Source: Brassica napus
Taxonomy: Eukaryota > Streptophyta > Magnoliopsida > Brassicales > Brassicaceae
Assembly (NCBI RefSeq): GCF_020379485.1
Contig: NC_063448.1
Span: 44,897,218 to 44,961,217, forward strand
Direction of reading: 5' to 3'
DNA length: 64,000 bases
Shown here: piece after piece, positions 55,513-64,000 of the stretch
How the letters are laid out: each line of letters begins with the position of its first letter
Position numbering within the stretch: position 1 is the first letter of the stretch
Program-made: the position numbers and the translations under genes
The notes under the pieces: model-generated
The model's database searches: none
Told to the model about the DNA's origin: nothing
Seen by the model: only the letters and a program-made list of their open reading frames with translations

Positions 55513-56204
55513 GTAATATTTACACCATGGCCTTTTTGAGCAATTTTGAAAGTAATTATTTTTAGTGATCAGAAGGCATAAACCATTAAATTAAATTTTG
55601 TTTTTTATTAATCAAAGGTGTCCAGCAGGCCATGACAAAATAAATAATTATGAAATTAGTTAATCAAAAACAGATTAATTATGAAATTAGTTTTTTTTAT
55701 GGGTTTTTTGCAAAATTGACTCAAAACTCAAAGTCAAACCTAAAACTCACCCATGTTTTTTTTGGATTTTTCTTTTGTACTATTCACCCCACAAGTTCAT
55801 ATAATTCACGAAAATGCCATCAATTTTTTTTTCTTCCAAAAATGACATTTTCACTCTTTCACCCTCATCATCTTCAAGTAATTACAATATTGTCATTGTC
55901 ATCAATACCCCAACCACCATGAACAACCAATTTGAAGCTTTTAATGCACCTAAAATCGATTTACACTCTCTCTTTCTCACTTGTTATGAACTAAAAACAA
56001 CATCTCTTTCACTTTGCCTCCATATTCATCCAAAAAACTCAAGCTTTTGATTCAAATTTTTTTATGGTTGATAGAGCCATTCAAGCATACTATTCTTGGT
56101 GGGTTACTTTCGTTTGAGATTCTGAGTGGTTGGAGAAGACTCTGTGTGCTAAGGAAGTCATCTCATTAGTTTAAGGTATGAAATTGATTTTTTTTTCAGA
56201 TATG

Positions 56205-57062
56205 TTCGTGTAGAAGACTTACCGTAAGTAGTCTGGCTGTAAAAGACTTACGGGTAAGTCTTCTGGTCAAACGGACGACTTACTTTTAAGTCGTCATCTT
56301 TGTTTGTTAAAAAAAATCTAGAGAATACCCTAGACGACTTACTGATAAGTCGTCTACGATAAACGGGTTAGTTTTGCATTTGACCAAATTGTGTCAGAGA
56401 TTTGACTTTTCCTGGACGACTTACTGGTAAGTCGTCTTTGGGAAAACAAAATTTTTAATATTTTATTAAAGCTGGACGACTTATATGTAAGTCGTCTCAG
56501 GTTACTTTTGCAATTGGAAAATAAAACTTAAATATTTAACTTTTCCCAGACGACTTACGCGGAAGTCGTCAAGTAAGACGACTTACTTGAAAGTCGTCCA
56601 GGATAAGCAAAGTCGTCTAGATTTATTTCCTAGATTATGGTCAAACCTTGCTTATCTCGGACGACTTTCTCGTACGTCGTCTGCCTGGACGATTTTCAAG
56701 TAAGTCGTCTGGGTAAAGTTAAATATTTAAGTTTCTTTTTCGAATTGCAAACTAACCTGAGAAGACTTACAAATAAGTCGTCTAGCTTTAATAAAATATT
56801 GAAATTTTTGTTTTTCCGGAGACGACTTACTGGTAAGTCGTCCAGAAAAAGTCAAATATCTAACACAATTCGGCCAAATGCAAAACTAACCTTTTTATCC
56901 TAGACGACTTACCAGTAAGTCGTCTAGGGTTTTTTTTTTAACAAACATAGCTGGACGACTTACTTGTAAGTCGTCCTATTTAAAATTCAATTGCAAAAAT
57001 GACCTGTTTGGACGACTTACTGGTAAGTCTTCCAGACGACTTACTGGTATGTCGTCTGCGTC
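56205..57062. repeat. Array of GACGACTTA-N-TAAGTCGTC hairpin units
   Basis: About 20 imperfect palindromes such as GACGACTTACTGGTAAGTCGTC occur, split into 20 bp hairpins with CTGG/CCAG-type flanks, spaced 40-80 bp. Larger inverted symmetry exists: the block near 56290-56640 is mirrored by 56640-56960 (for example CCTAGACGACTTACTGATAA versus TTTATCCTAGACGACTTACC). The array precedes the transposase gene, in its leader or intron. Confidence 0.85.
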
Positions 57063-57125
57063 AATGTTTAGTAAACTTTCATTTTCTCTATGTTTACTAA
57101 TGTGTTTTATTTTGAATTTTTGTAG

Positions 57126-59414
57126 ATGATGCGTCAGTTACATGCAGTGTATGGAGAATGATTGTTGAAAGATTGCCGTTGGGATTTTGTGGTTGATAAT
57201 GGTAAAGGAGCGAGAATCATTTTTTTGGGGGAAGGTTCGACACATGCTGAACTTCTTGCAATTGCTCAAGAAGATTATAACCTGGACATGAGCACATAAT
57301 CTTTGGATATAACCTACTCATTACCAGCAGAAATGATGCAGGCTTCAGACACCCCTCCTATTCATGTTACAAGTGATAGACAAGTTCGAAACTTGCTCGA
57401 GATAACCAAAACGCATGGAGTACGGCTTTGTGTATTAAGCCGTAGCAAGGTGGAAACGGTTTCAGAGTTCCAGGAAGAAGATGATGAAGCTGATGAAGCT
57501 GATGAATGTTTTGAAGATGATGATGATGATTTGGTTGAAGATGAAAATCATAATGGGGAGGAGGATGCTGGTATCTCTATTGTTGCTGAAGCGGACGAGA
57601 ATGGTGAGAATTACAGTGTTTATGGAAAGGTTGAAGATGAGGATGAGGAAGATGATGATATGTGTTTTGAAGATATCAAAAAGATTGAAGGAGGAAGATC
57701 GAATGGTAACAGTATCTATGTCAACCAGAGTTTTGTTAGCAAGGATGCACTGCTTTCAGAGCTGCGGTTGACAGCAGTGAGGTTTAGGTTCTCCTTCAGA
57801 ATATACAAGTCAACGAAAACTCTCCTTGTGACAACAGGTTCGGTTAGTGGTTGTCAATGGAAGGTCAGAGCGAGTGTGAAACATGGGACAAACACGTTTT
57901 GGGTAACAAAGTATGTGGAAAAACATACATGCTCAGTGGGAGACCGACTCGCTCAGCGGAGACACTGTACTCCGAAGTATGTTGGTAGGCTTTTCATTGA
58001 TCGTGTTGGAATCATTGTTGGGTTGAATCCGCAGCATATCACTGATGCAATGAAGAACATGTTTGGCATGACGCTTGATTACACCACTTCAAATAGAGCA
58101 CTTTTATATGCACAAACATTGGTGAGAGGATCAGCAGAAGATGGGTATTCGCGTCTGCCATCATATCTCGAGCAAATCTCCTTAGCAAATCCCGATTCTA
58201 TCACGGCTATAGAACTTGATTCTATCAATAGATTTAAGTATTTATTTCTCACATTTGAAGCTTCTATCAAAGGTTTTAAGTATCAGAGAAGAGTCATTGT
58301 GGTGGATGGGACTCACCTAAGTGGGAATTATGGAGGTGTTATGTTAGTTGGAGCCGCACAAGATGAGAATTTTTAGATATTTCCATTGGCTTTTGGGATC
58401 GTAGATGTTGAAGATGAACCTTCTTGGGAATGGTTTTTCACAAAATTGGCTAGTTGTGTATCTGATGAGCAGCCTCTGGTGATAATCTCCGACCGGCACG
58501 CGGCCATTAAAAGTGCGTGTGATAAGGTGTTTCCTTGGACAACCCGAGGAATATGTTATTATCACCTTCAAGAGAACATTGTCAAAAAGTATAAATGGAA
58601 ACATCTCTTGTACTTGGTGAAAGGTGCTGCTTATGCTCATACGGTTTCAGATTTTGACCGGTACATGGCTGAGATACGGAGTGCAAACCCGGACCTTGCA
58701 ACGTATTTGGAGAATGCCGACGCCAGCCTATGGTCAAGGGTTTATTGTCAGGGGGACATGTACAACATAAAGACAAGCAACATCGCTGAATCTATTAATT
58801 CAGCTCTGAAGCGAGCTAGAGGATTTCCGGTTCAGTTCCTGTTGGAGTTCATAAGGGAGAAGCTAGGAAAGTGATTTTGGAAAAGGAGAGAAGATGCTTT
58901 GAGTCTCCCAACTCAACATAGTCGAGGTGTTGAATACTTGCTTGTTGTTCGATCGGAGATAGCGGATACGATGACGGTACAACCAATTGATGGATGGCGA
59001 TTCTTTGTGAAAGGTGGAAAAATGGACTGTGTGGTTGATTTGGAACATGGAAAGTGTGATTGTGGTGTCTATGCAGTGGAGAAAATACCTTGCTCTCATG
59101 CTATAGCTGCTGGAACATCTGCTGGTTTGCATATCTCCACACTTGTATGTCCAGTGTACTCAAATGATTTTCTGTTTGCAGAATACTCAGAGAATATATA
59201 TCCTTGTGTTGGACAACAAGTTGAGGAACACACATGCTTTTCTCCGGATGTAAAGCGTGGTCCGGAAAGACAGAAGAAATCAAAATGGCAATCTTGGTTG
59301 GAGCTATCCAGGATGAGAAGACGCAAACCCCAGAAGCAACACAGAGTTTATAGATGCTCAAAATGCAAGGAAACTGGCCATACGAAACCACAATGTAAGT
59401 CGTCCAGTGTTTAG
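57126..59414 (+). pseudogene. MuDR/mudrA-like MULE transposase with four in-frame stops
   Basis: One reading frame runs without any frameshift from 57126, just after a TTTTTGTAG acceptor, to a TAG at 59412. Stops interrupt it at 57159 (TGA), 57297 (TAA), 58374 (TAG) and 58872 (TGA). After an acidic region come a MuDR-type DNA-binding domain (FRIYKSTKTLLVT, CQWKVRASVK, KYVEKHTCS), then the MULE DDE core with VIVVDGTHLSGNYGG near 58300 and PLVIISDRHAAIK near 58480. A SWIM zinc finger (CDCGVYAVEKIPCSHAIAA) and a CCHC knuckle (CSKCKETGHTKPQC) close the protein. The parts are those of a full-length transposase, so only the nonsense changes disable it. The frame runs into the downstream repeat array, which may have replaced its normal end. 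Confidence 0.88.
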
Positions 59415-59880
59415 TCTTTCAGAAGACCTTCAATTAAGTCGTCCAGTTAGTCGTCCAGGGTTTTTTCTTCCAGAAGACCTTCAAGTAAGTCGTCCAGTGT
59501 TTAGTCTTCCAGAAGACCTTCAATTAAGTCGTCCAGAAGGTCGTCCAGTTAGTCGTCCAGGGTTTTTTTCTTCCAGAAGACCTTCAAGTTAGTCGTCCAG
59601 TGTTTAGTCTTCCAGAAGACCTTCAATTAAGTCGTCCAGAAGGTCGTCCAGTTAGTCATCCAGGTTTCTTTCTTCCAGAAGACCTTCAAGTTAGTCGTCC
59701 AGTGTTTAGTCTTCCAAAAGACCTTCAATTAAGTCGTCCAGAAGGTCGTCCAGTTAGTCGTCTAGGTTTTTTTCTTCCAGAAGACCTTCAAGTTAGTCGT
59801 CCAGTGTTTAGTCTTCCAGAAGACCTTCAATTAAGTCGTCCAGAAGGTCGTCCAGTTAGTCGTCCAGTGTTTAGTCTACG
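59395..59880 (+). repeat. Tandem repeat of about 100 bp after the transposase
   Basis: About five copies of a unit containing GTTTAGTCTTCCAGAAGACC, TTCAATTAAGTCGTCCAG and AGGTCGTCCAGTTAGTCGTC lie at 59409, 59502, 59601, 59705 and 59806. Open frames across it give repeated SLPEDLQLSRPEGRPVSRP-type text, a by-product of the repeat and not a gene. The transposase stop lies in the first unit. Confidence 0.85.
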
Positions 59881-60929
59881 TATTAAAAATTTGTGTTATG
59901 AACTTATCTGTGTCAACTTCTTTGTCAAATTGCACTACCAAACAAATTTGAGATGGTCTTGCCCTTTATATTATCCGAAATATAGTTACAAAAGGTCACT
60001 GCTCAAAAGACTTTCCAGACTACTTATAGTTAAGTCATCCAACATTCAAGACGACTTAACTGTAAGTCATCTGCACATAATATAGTTACAAAAGAGGGAT
60101 CAAGTTCAAATATAAAATAGGGATCAAGTTCAAATACACACATCAGCTTAATCTATCATACAAAATAATCTAATGTAGCCTATTTATCACCTCCTCATAG
60201 GCACCCAGGTTGGCATCGTTGTCCTTGTTTTCGAACTCATGCGCATCAGGAAGCTCTTAAAATATATCCACCGCCATCTTATCCCTCATAGTCTTCCCGT
60301 CGACCTTATCAAATTCCTTTTTACTAAACTATATCCCAAGAGCATGGCATTCAACGTACTTTAGAGTGTACACGCCACAATCACCAGCTCGGGCCGGAGG
60401 TATATTGGTCGGTCTCTCATATGTGAATGGCTCCAGGCTGTATTGGGCACGTTGTTCGTCTGAGGAAGCGCACTCAACAAGCAGATAAGGGACCATGTAG
60501 AGAAAAGGCTCCATTACCACATCGAGTTCTTTTGGGGAGATACTGGAACAAATGTTGTCAAAGACGACTATGTGCCTCTTAGGGATCGATATCCACATAG
60601 CAATCCAATGAGTGTCGGCGTAGTTCACTGGCGCATAGATATCATCAATATCCGTCCCCCAAACCTTGTTCGATTGGCAAAATGATGTTATAGTGCCTGC
60701 ATAATAATTTCACGCCCCACCAGGGAGTCTTCTTCCTAAACCGTTTTGATCGGGCTCCGAGTCCTTAAAATCCTTGAAGTTGAATCTCCATTGCTGAGCA
60801 AAGAGATGATCAAGGAAGCACATTCTCTCGCTCCTGAAATATTGTGGGTTAGCGTCGTACCTCTTCCTCGGCACATTAATCCAAGCATCAATATGCTGCA
60901 TATAAAATAGGGTACAAGTCAGAAGATAT

Positions 60930-61075
60930 CAGACGACTTACTGGTAAGTCGTCTACGTAGACGACTTACCAGACGACTCGTCTGGTAAGTCTTCTCCGTA
61001 GACGACTTATTGGTTAGTCGTCTACAAAGAAGACTTATCAGTAAGTCATCTAAGTAATAGCAGAAGACTTACACG
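60930..61075. repeat. GACGACTTA palindromes in Ulp1 intron
   Basis: Five or six hairpin units (for example GACGACTTACTGGTAAGTCG) fill the intron between the fourth and last Ulp1 exons. They match the array at 56205-57062. Confidence 0.8.
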
Positions 61076-62462
61076 GTCCTCCAGCCACTCTAAGGAGGTT
61101 CGGAGGATTTGATACCACCAAGTTGTACTTTTACGTGGCTTTTTATCGAGAGGTGTTCTATAATGACTGCAAACACAAAATGTTGAAAAGCAATCACTTT
61201 TTGTAGACTAAAGCAAGCTATTATGGGAAAAGCAAGCTATTATGGGAAAAACAAACACTTACGGACAAGTTTTCAACCAATCAGCGAGTTCCTTCAACTT
61301 CTTCTTGTCAATTGGTGCAAAAGGATTATAGCCTGGATAAAGCTTTTTGTTTGGAATGATCACTCTGGCCGTGCTGTTTGTCATATAAGGAGATTGCTGT
61401 GAGGCAACAAGTTTCCTTGTTCGATCACTCTTTGCACGGCAAAGTGTCAAAGCAGCATCCCTCTTTTCCTGATATCTAGCATCCTCCTTCTGTAAATCCG
61501 AAACAGTGGGTTGATTTTTGTCCAATAGAACAAGGCTCGGTTCTGGAGCTTTATCTTTCGAGGAACTAGCATATGCGGGCACAGCTGCGGGCACATCTGG
61601 ACCTTTATCCTCCGCCAAGCTCTTCCTTCCCGCGTTCGTCCCATTAACACTTTCACTCTGCAATATACAAGATGGGTTTATACAATAATAACCAAAAATC
61701 CAGTTCAAACAATAATAACCAATGAGTGTCTTCAGACATGAAACAAAATACATATATAAAATCCATACACTATAAACAAAGCACACATGTTCTGACATAC
61801 AAGAAATAAAGCAAATGCAACTTTTCAGTTCTTATTCTTAAGACTTTGTCTAGTCAATCTCTTGTTGGGAGAGGATTCGTTACTAACCCCGGGTTCGAGC
61901 GTTGGTTTAGGTGGAGAGGTAGTGTTTTGAGATGATGTCCCTTTCCGTTTTGTGGTGATACCAACCTTCTTCTCCACAGCTTCCACTATTTCCTACAGAT
62001 ACTTGATCTCCTTAAGGCACGTCCCAAACCCTTCCCTCATGGCATCAGCTATGTCTTTGAACATGGTTTTAATATCCTCTTTGGTCAACCCACCAACAGT
62101 CGTAGTCACCTCTTCACTAGCCTTTGCAGCTGCCTCTTCACTAGCTTCTGCAGGTGCCTCTTTACGAGCTTTCTTCCGAGGTCTTGGACTGTCTTCCTTC
62201 ACTACCTTTTTCTTCGCTGGACTCACAACCGCCGACTTTGTATTGACCCCAGTACCGCTGACTTCCCAGTAATCCATGGTCTACTTCCACGGTGTCTTCA
62301 CAAACATGAGTTTAATTATGTTCTCCGCGGGCGTGTCCTGAACATCAAACTCCCATTTTGGAAACATTTGACCAATGTCCTTCTGAACAAAGTTGATCAC
62401 CCTAGTCTGCAGTAAATAGAAGATATGAACTTAGATATTTGACGGATTAATAAAGATGGAAA

Positions 62463-62760
62463 GAAAAGACTTCGCAGACGACTTATAATTAAGTCGTCTG
62501 GAAAGTCTTCCAGTTAGACGACTTAGTAGACGACTTCTAATTAAGTTGTCTAGAAAGTCTTCCAGTTGGAAGACTTAGTAGAAGACTTATAATTAAGTAG
62601 TCTGGATAGTCTTTCCAGATGACTTAATTATAAGTCTTCTCCTAAGACATCCAGCTGGAAGACTTTCCAGACGACTTAATTACAAGTCTTCTACTAAGTC
62701 GTCCAGTTGGAAGACTTATCAGACGACTTAATTATAAGTCTTCTGCGAAGTCGTCCAGAT
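62463..62760. repeat. GACGACTTATAATTAAGTCGTC array in Ulp1 intron
   Basis: About nine units of the TTATAATTAAGTCGTC subtype with GGAAAGTCTTCCAG spacers fill the intron after the DUF1985 exon. Its spacer words are shared with the unit near 63655-63690. Confidence 0.8.
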
Positions 62761-63773
62761 TGAAGTAAATTCCTGACTCAGGATAGCCTCTTTAAACTGT
62801 TTGCGTCCTTTGCGACCCTTGTAAGCCAGTATCGGTGGAGACGGATTGTTTGGGAGAGGATTACCATAAGTAGCACCCAATTCAGGAAGAGCTGTATACA
62901 CCCATACCTGGAGAGCTTGCGCAAACCCATTAATAGTGTAACAACCCGAAATATCTATGCCCTTCACAGAGTCCATCAGCACCTTAAACGCGACTCTCCC
63001 CCATGGATAATTCTCAAACCGTTCTAGCTCTATCACTAGCCTTGCCAGACTAACCTGTGTAGGGGTTGAATACTTTCTCCCTTCAATATATCCAGTGAAG
63101 ATGGCAAGGTACGCGAGCCGCTTGCGATCATCCCGAGACCACCCTTCGCATCTCTCAAATGTTGCTATTATCTCCTGAGTAGATGGCCCAACTTCGACAT
63201 GAACTCCCAACATCTCCCAAAAAGAAGTCAACTCCTTTGTAACAACACAGTGAGGTCTCTCAAGGTCCTCGATGTACTCGCAGTTTAGACCAGTGAGGTT
63301 TTCAAACTCTAACAGTGAAAACCTCACAGGTTGTGGACCAACGAGACTCCACAGCTCATACTTCTTCTTTATGTCCAGCTGGAAACCGAGCATATAGTGA
63401 ACCAGCCTTGAAGCCCAATCAAATCCCAGCTCTTGGAACTTGATGAAAACTCCCAACTTCGACTCCTCAAGCTCTTCATATTCGTCATCATGAAGAGCTT
63501 TCTTTAAAGCAGCATGCAACGTCCAACAAGTATGATACGAAATGCTATGCACTGCGGGGGGATCTTCCCCTAATGTATATATCCTACGGGGGAGTTCTGA
63601 CATCTCCATTTTTTTTGCCTGCAAAACAGTCAAAGACAACCATCTCAAACAGCTGAAAGACTTATAATTAAGTCGTCTGGAAAGTCTTTCAAATTTAAAG
63701 TTTTGCAAACTCTAAGCTGCTACAAATTTCCCCTTCAAAGATGTTTTTGCAAAATATATAAATTTCACATTCG

Positions 63774-64000
63774 TGTTATGAAATAAGAGAATATAATATG
63801 TATGTTTCTGTATTATTCATAAACATAAGGAGCCCTTTATATATAGGGAATTACACCGTCATAGAATAATGGAAAGACTAAAGAAATGAAATACAAATAT
63901 GGAAAAAGTACAAATCATAATCTAATAAGGAAAAAGGCAAGATGCCGATTCTCTCTCTCTCTCTCTCCTCACGGTCGACTCTCTCTCTCTAGCATTGGGC
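63774..64000 (-). mobile_element. Partial LTR of another retrotransposon (runs off window)
   Basis: On the plus strand it begins TGTTATGAAATAAGAG at 63774. Read on the minus strand it ends CTTATTTCATAACA, and has a TATA-like CCCTATATATAAAGGG at about 63835-63850 with GCTCCTTATG after it, the form of a Copia LTR. The rest, including a possible (TC)n tract at 63950-63968, is cut off by the window edge. Whether it is a solo LTR or part of an element cannot be told. Confidence 0.5.

Larger units (their letters stand above)
60170..63609 (-). pseudogene. DUF1985-Ulp1 (C48) SUMO-protease-like gene of the MULE, with stops
   Basis: Minus-strand exons: 63609 to about 62740 (MEMSELPRRIYTLGEDPP; the DUF1985 region with LGFDWASRLVHYMLGFQ and SLLEFENLTGLNCEYI); about 62405-61850 (a Lys/Ala/Glu-rich linker with SPAKKKVVKEDSPRPRKKAR); about 61655-61260; about 61140-61075; and 60901-60170, the Ulp1 catalytic end. 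The last has His in ADTHWIAMWISI, Asp in HIVVFDN and Cys in AGDCGVYTLKYVE; the usual upstream Gln is not evident. Ulp1 enzymes cleave SUMO from proteins; the role in MULEs is unknown. Stops lie at 60712, 60331 and 60259, and two more in the linker exon (near 62281 and 61995). The frame is otherwise kept, so the gene is a recent pseudogene. Introns contain the GACGACTTA palindromes. Confidence 0.78.
55600..63770 (+). mobile_element. Decayed Mutator-like element with Ulp1 gene (Kaonashi type)
   Basis: The plus strand holds a mudrA-like transposase (57126-59414), and the minus strand a DUF1985-Ulp1 protease gene (63609-60170), the gene pair known from Kaonashi MULEs. Palindromic GACGACTTA..TAAGTCGTC arrays fill the introns and spacers at 56210-57060, 59395-59880, 60930-61070, 62465-62760 and 63655-63690, tying the region into one element. 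Terminal repeats could not be fixed, so the borders are approximate; the right side is cut by an LTR at 63774. Both genes carry several stops. Confidence 0.7.

Noticed and set aside
56205..57062. Possible CRISPR array
   Set aside because: Repeats are short palindromes with variable spacing in a plant MULE; no cas genes and no regular spacers.
59407..60085. Open frames with SLPEDLQLSRPEGRPVSRP repeats
   Set aside because: Produced by tandem DNA repeats; no independent protein features.
61952..62272. 106-codon plus-strand frame
   Set aside because: Antisense of the Ala/Lys/Glu-rich linker exon of the Ulp1 gene.

Overview
This is a plant nuclear window from a Brassicaceae genome, most likely a Brassica species. 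Plant-type spliced genes sit in AT-rich, transposon-loaded intergenic DNA. The host genes match, in reversed order, the Arabidopsis chromosome 3 block around ACT2. Left to right they are a PERK6-like receptor kinase (4185-7125, +), an unknown membrane protein (7577-8179, -), the splicing factor ISY1 (9006-9896, -), an ACT2/ACT8-type actin (23824-25195, -) and two ATL RING-H2 ubiquitin ligases (42038-42685 and 48456-49094, -). An intact RNA polymerase II subunit gene, NRPB4 (39549-40776, +), lies between actin and the ATLs, where it is not expected, so it appears to have moved in.

Layout. 1-3892: interior and 5' end of a Helitron on the minus strand, holding broken pieces of an RPA-like gene, a glycerol kinase and a YGGT/YLMG1-type chloroplast protein. 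4185-9896: three conserved genes. 10328-11744: a cluster of MITEs. 12388-18606: a complete young Copia retrotransposon with target duplication ATTTT, intact gag and pol, and an extra small hydrophobic ORF in its leader. 20902-23295: a second Helitron. 23824-25850: actin with a 5'UTR intron. 29676-38735: a MULE-like element with long TIRs, split by an 8 kb CACTA element (29949-37963, TSD GTA) that carries decayed TNP2-like and Transposase_24 genes. 39549-40776: NRPB4. 43655-46794: a second, non-autonomous CACTA element (TSD TTC) full of ATCGATCGAT palindromes. 50920-53118: a third Helitron with an RPA-like fragment and a nested hAT MITE (8 bp TSD). 53440-54900: probable retrotransposon remnant. 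55600-63770: a decayed Mutator-like element of the Kaonashi/Ulp1 type, with a mudrA-like transposase and a DUF1985-Ulp1 protease gene, interspersed with arrays of palindromic GACGACTTA..TAAGTCGTC repeats. 63774-64000: the start of another LTR.

The host genes do not form a functional pathway; they share a locus by synteny. Most of the unusual biology lies in the mobile DNA. The main points are the leader ORF and splice-like sites of the Copia element, the transition-only nonsense decay of the Ulp1-MULE, the nested CACTA in a MULE, long near-perfect hairpins inside both CACTA elements, and at least seven tiny A/T-tail insertions each flanked by 12-17 bp direct repeats, which look like extremely 5'-truncated retroposon insertions. 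All family names rest on reading motifs by eye; no search was run.
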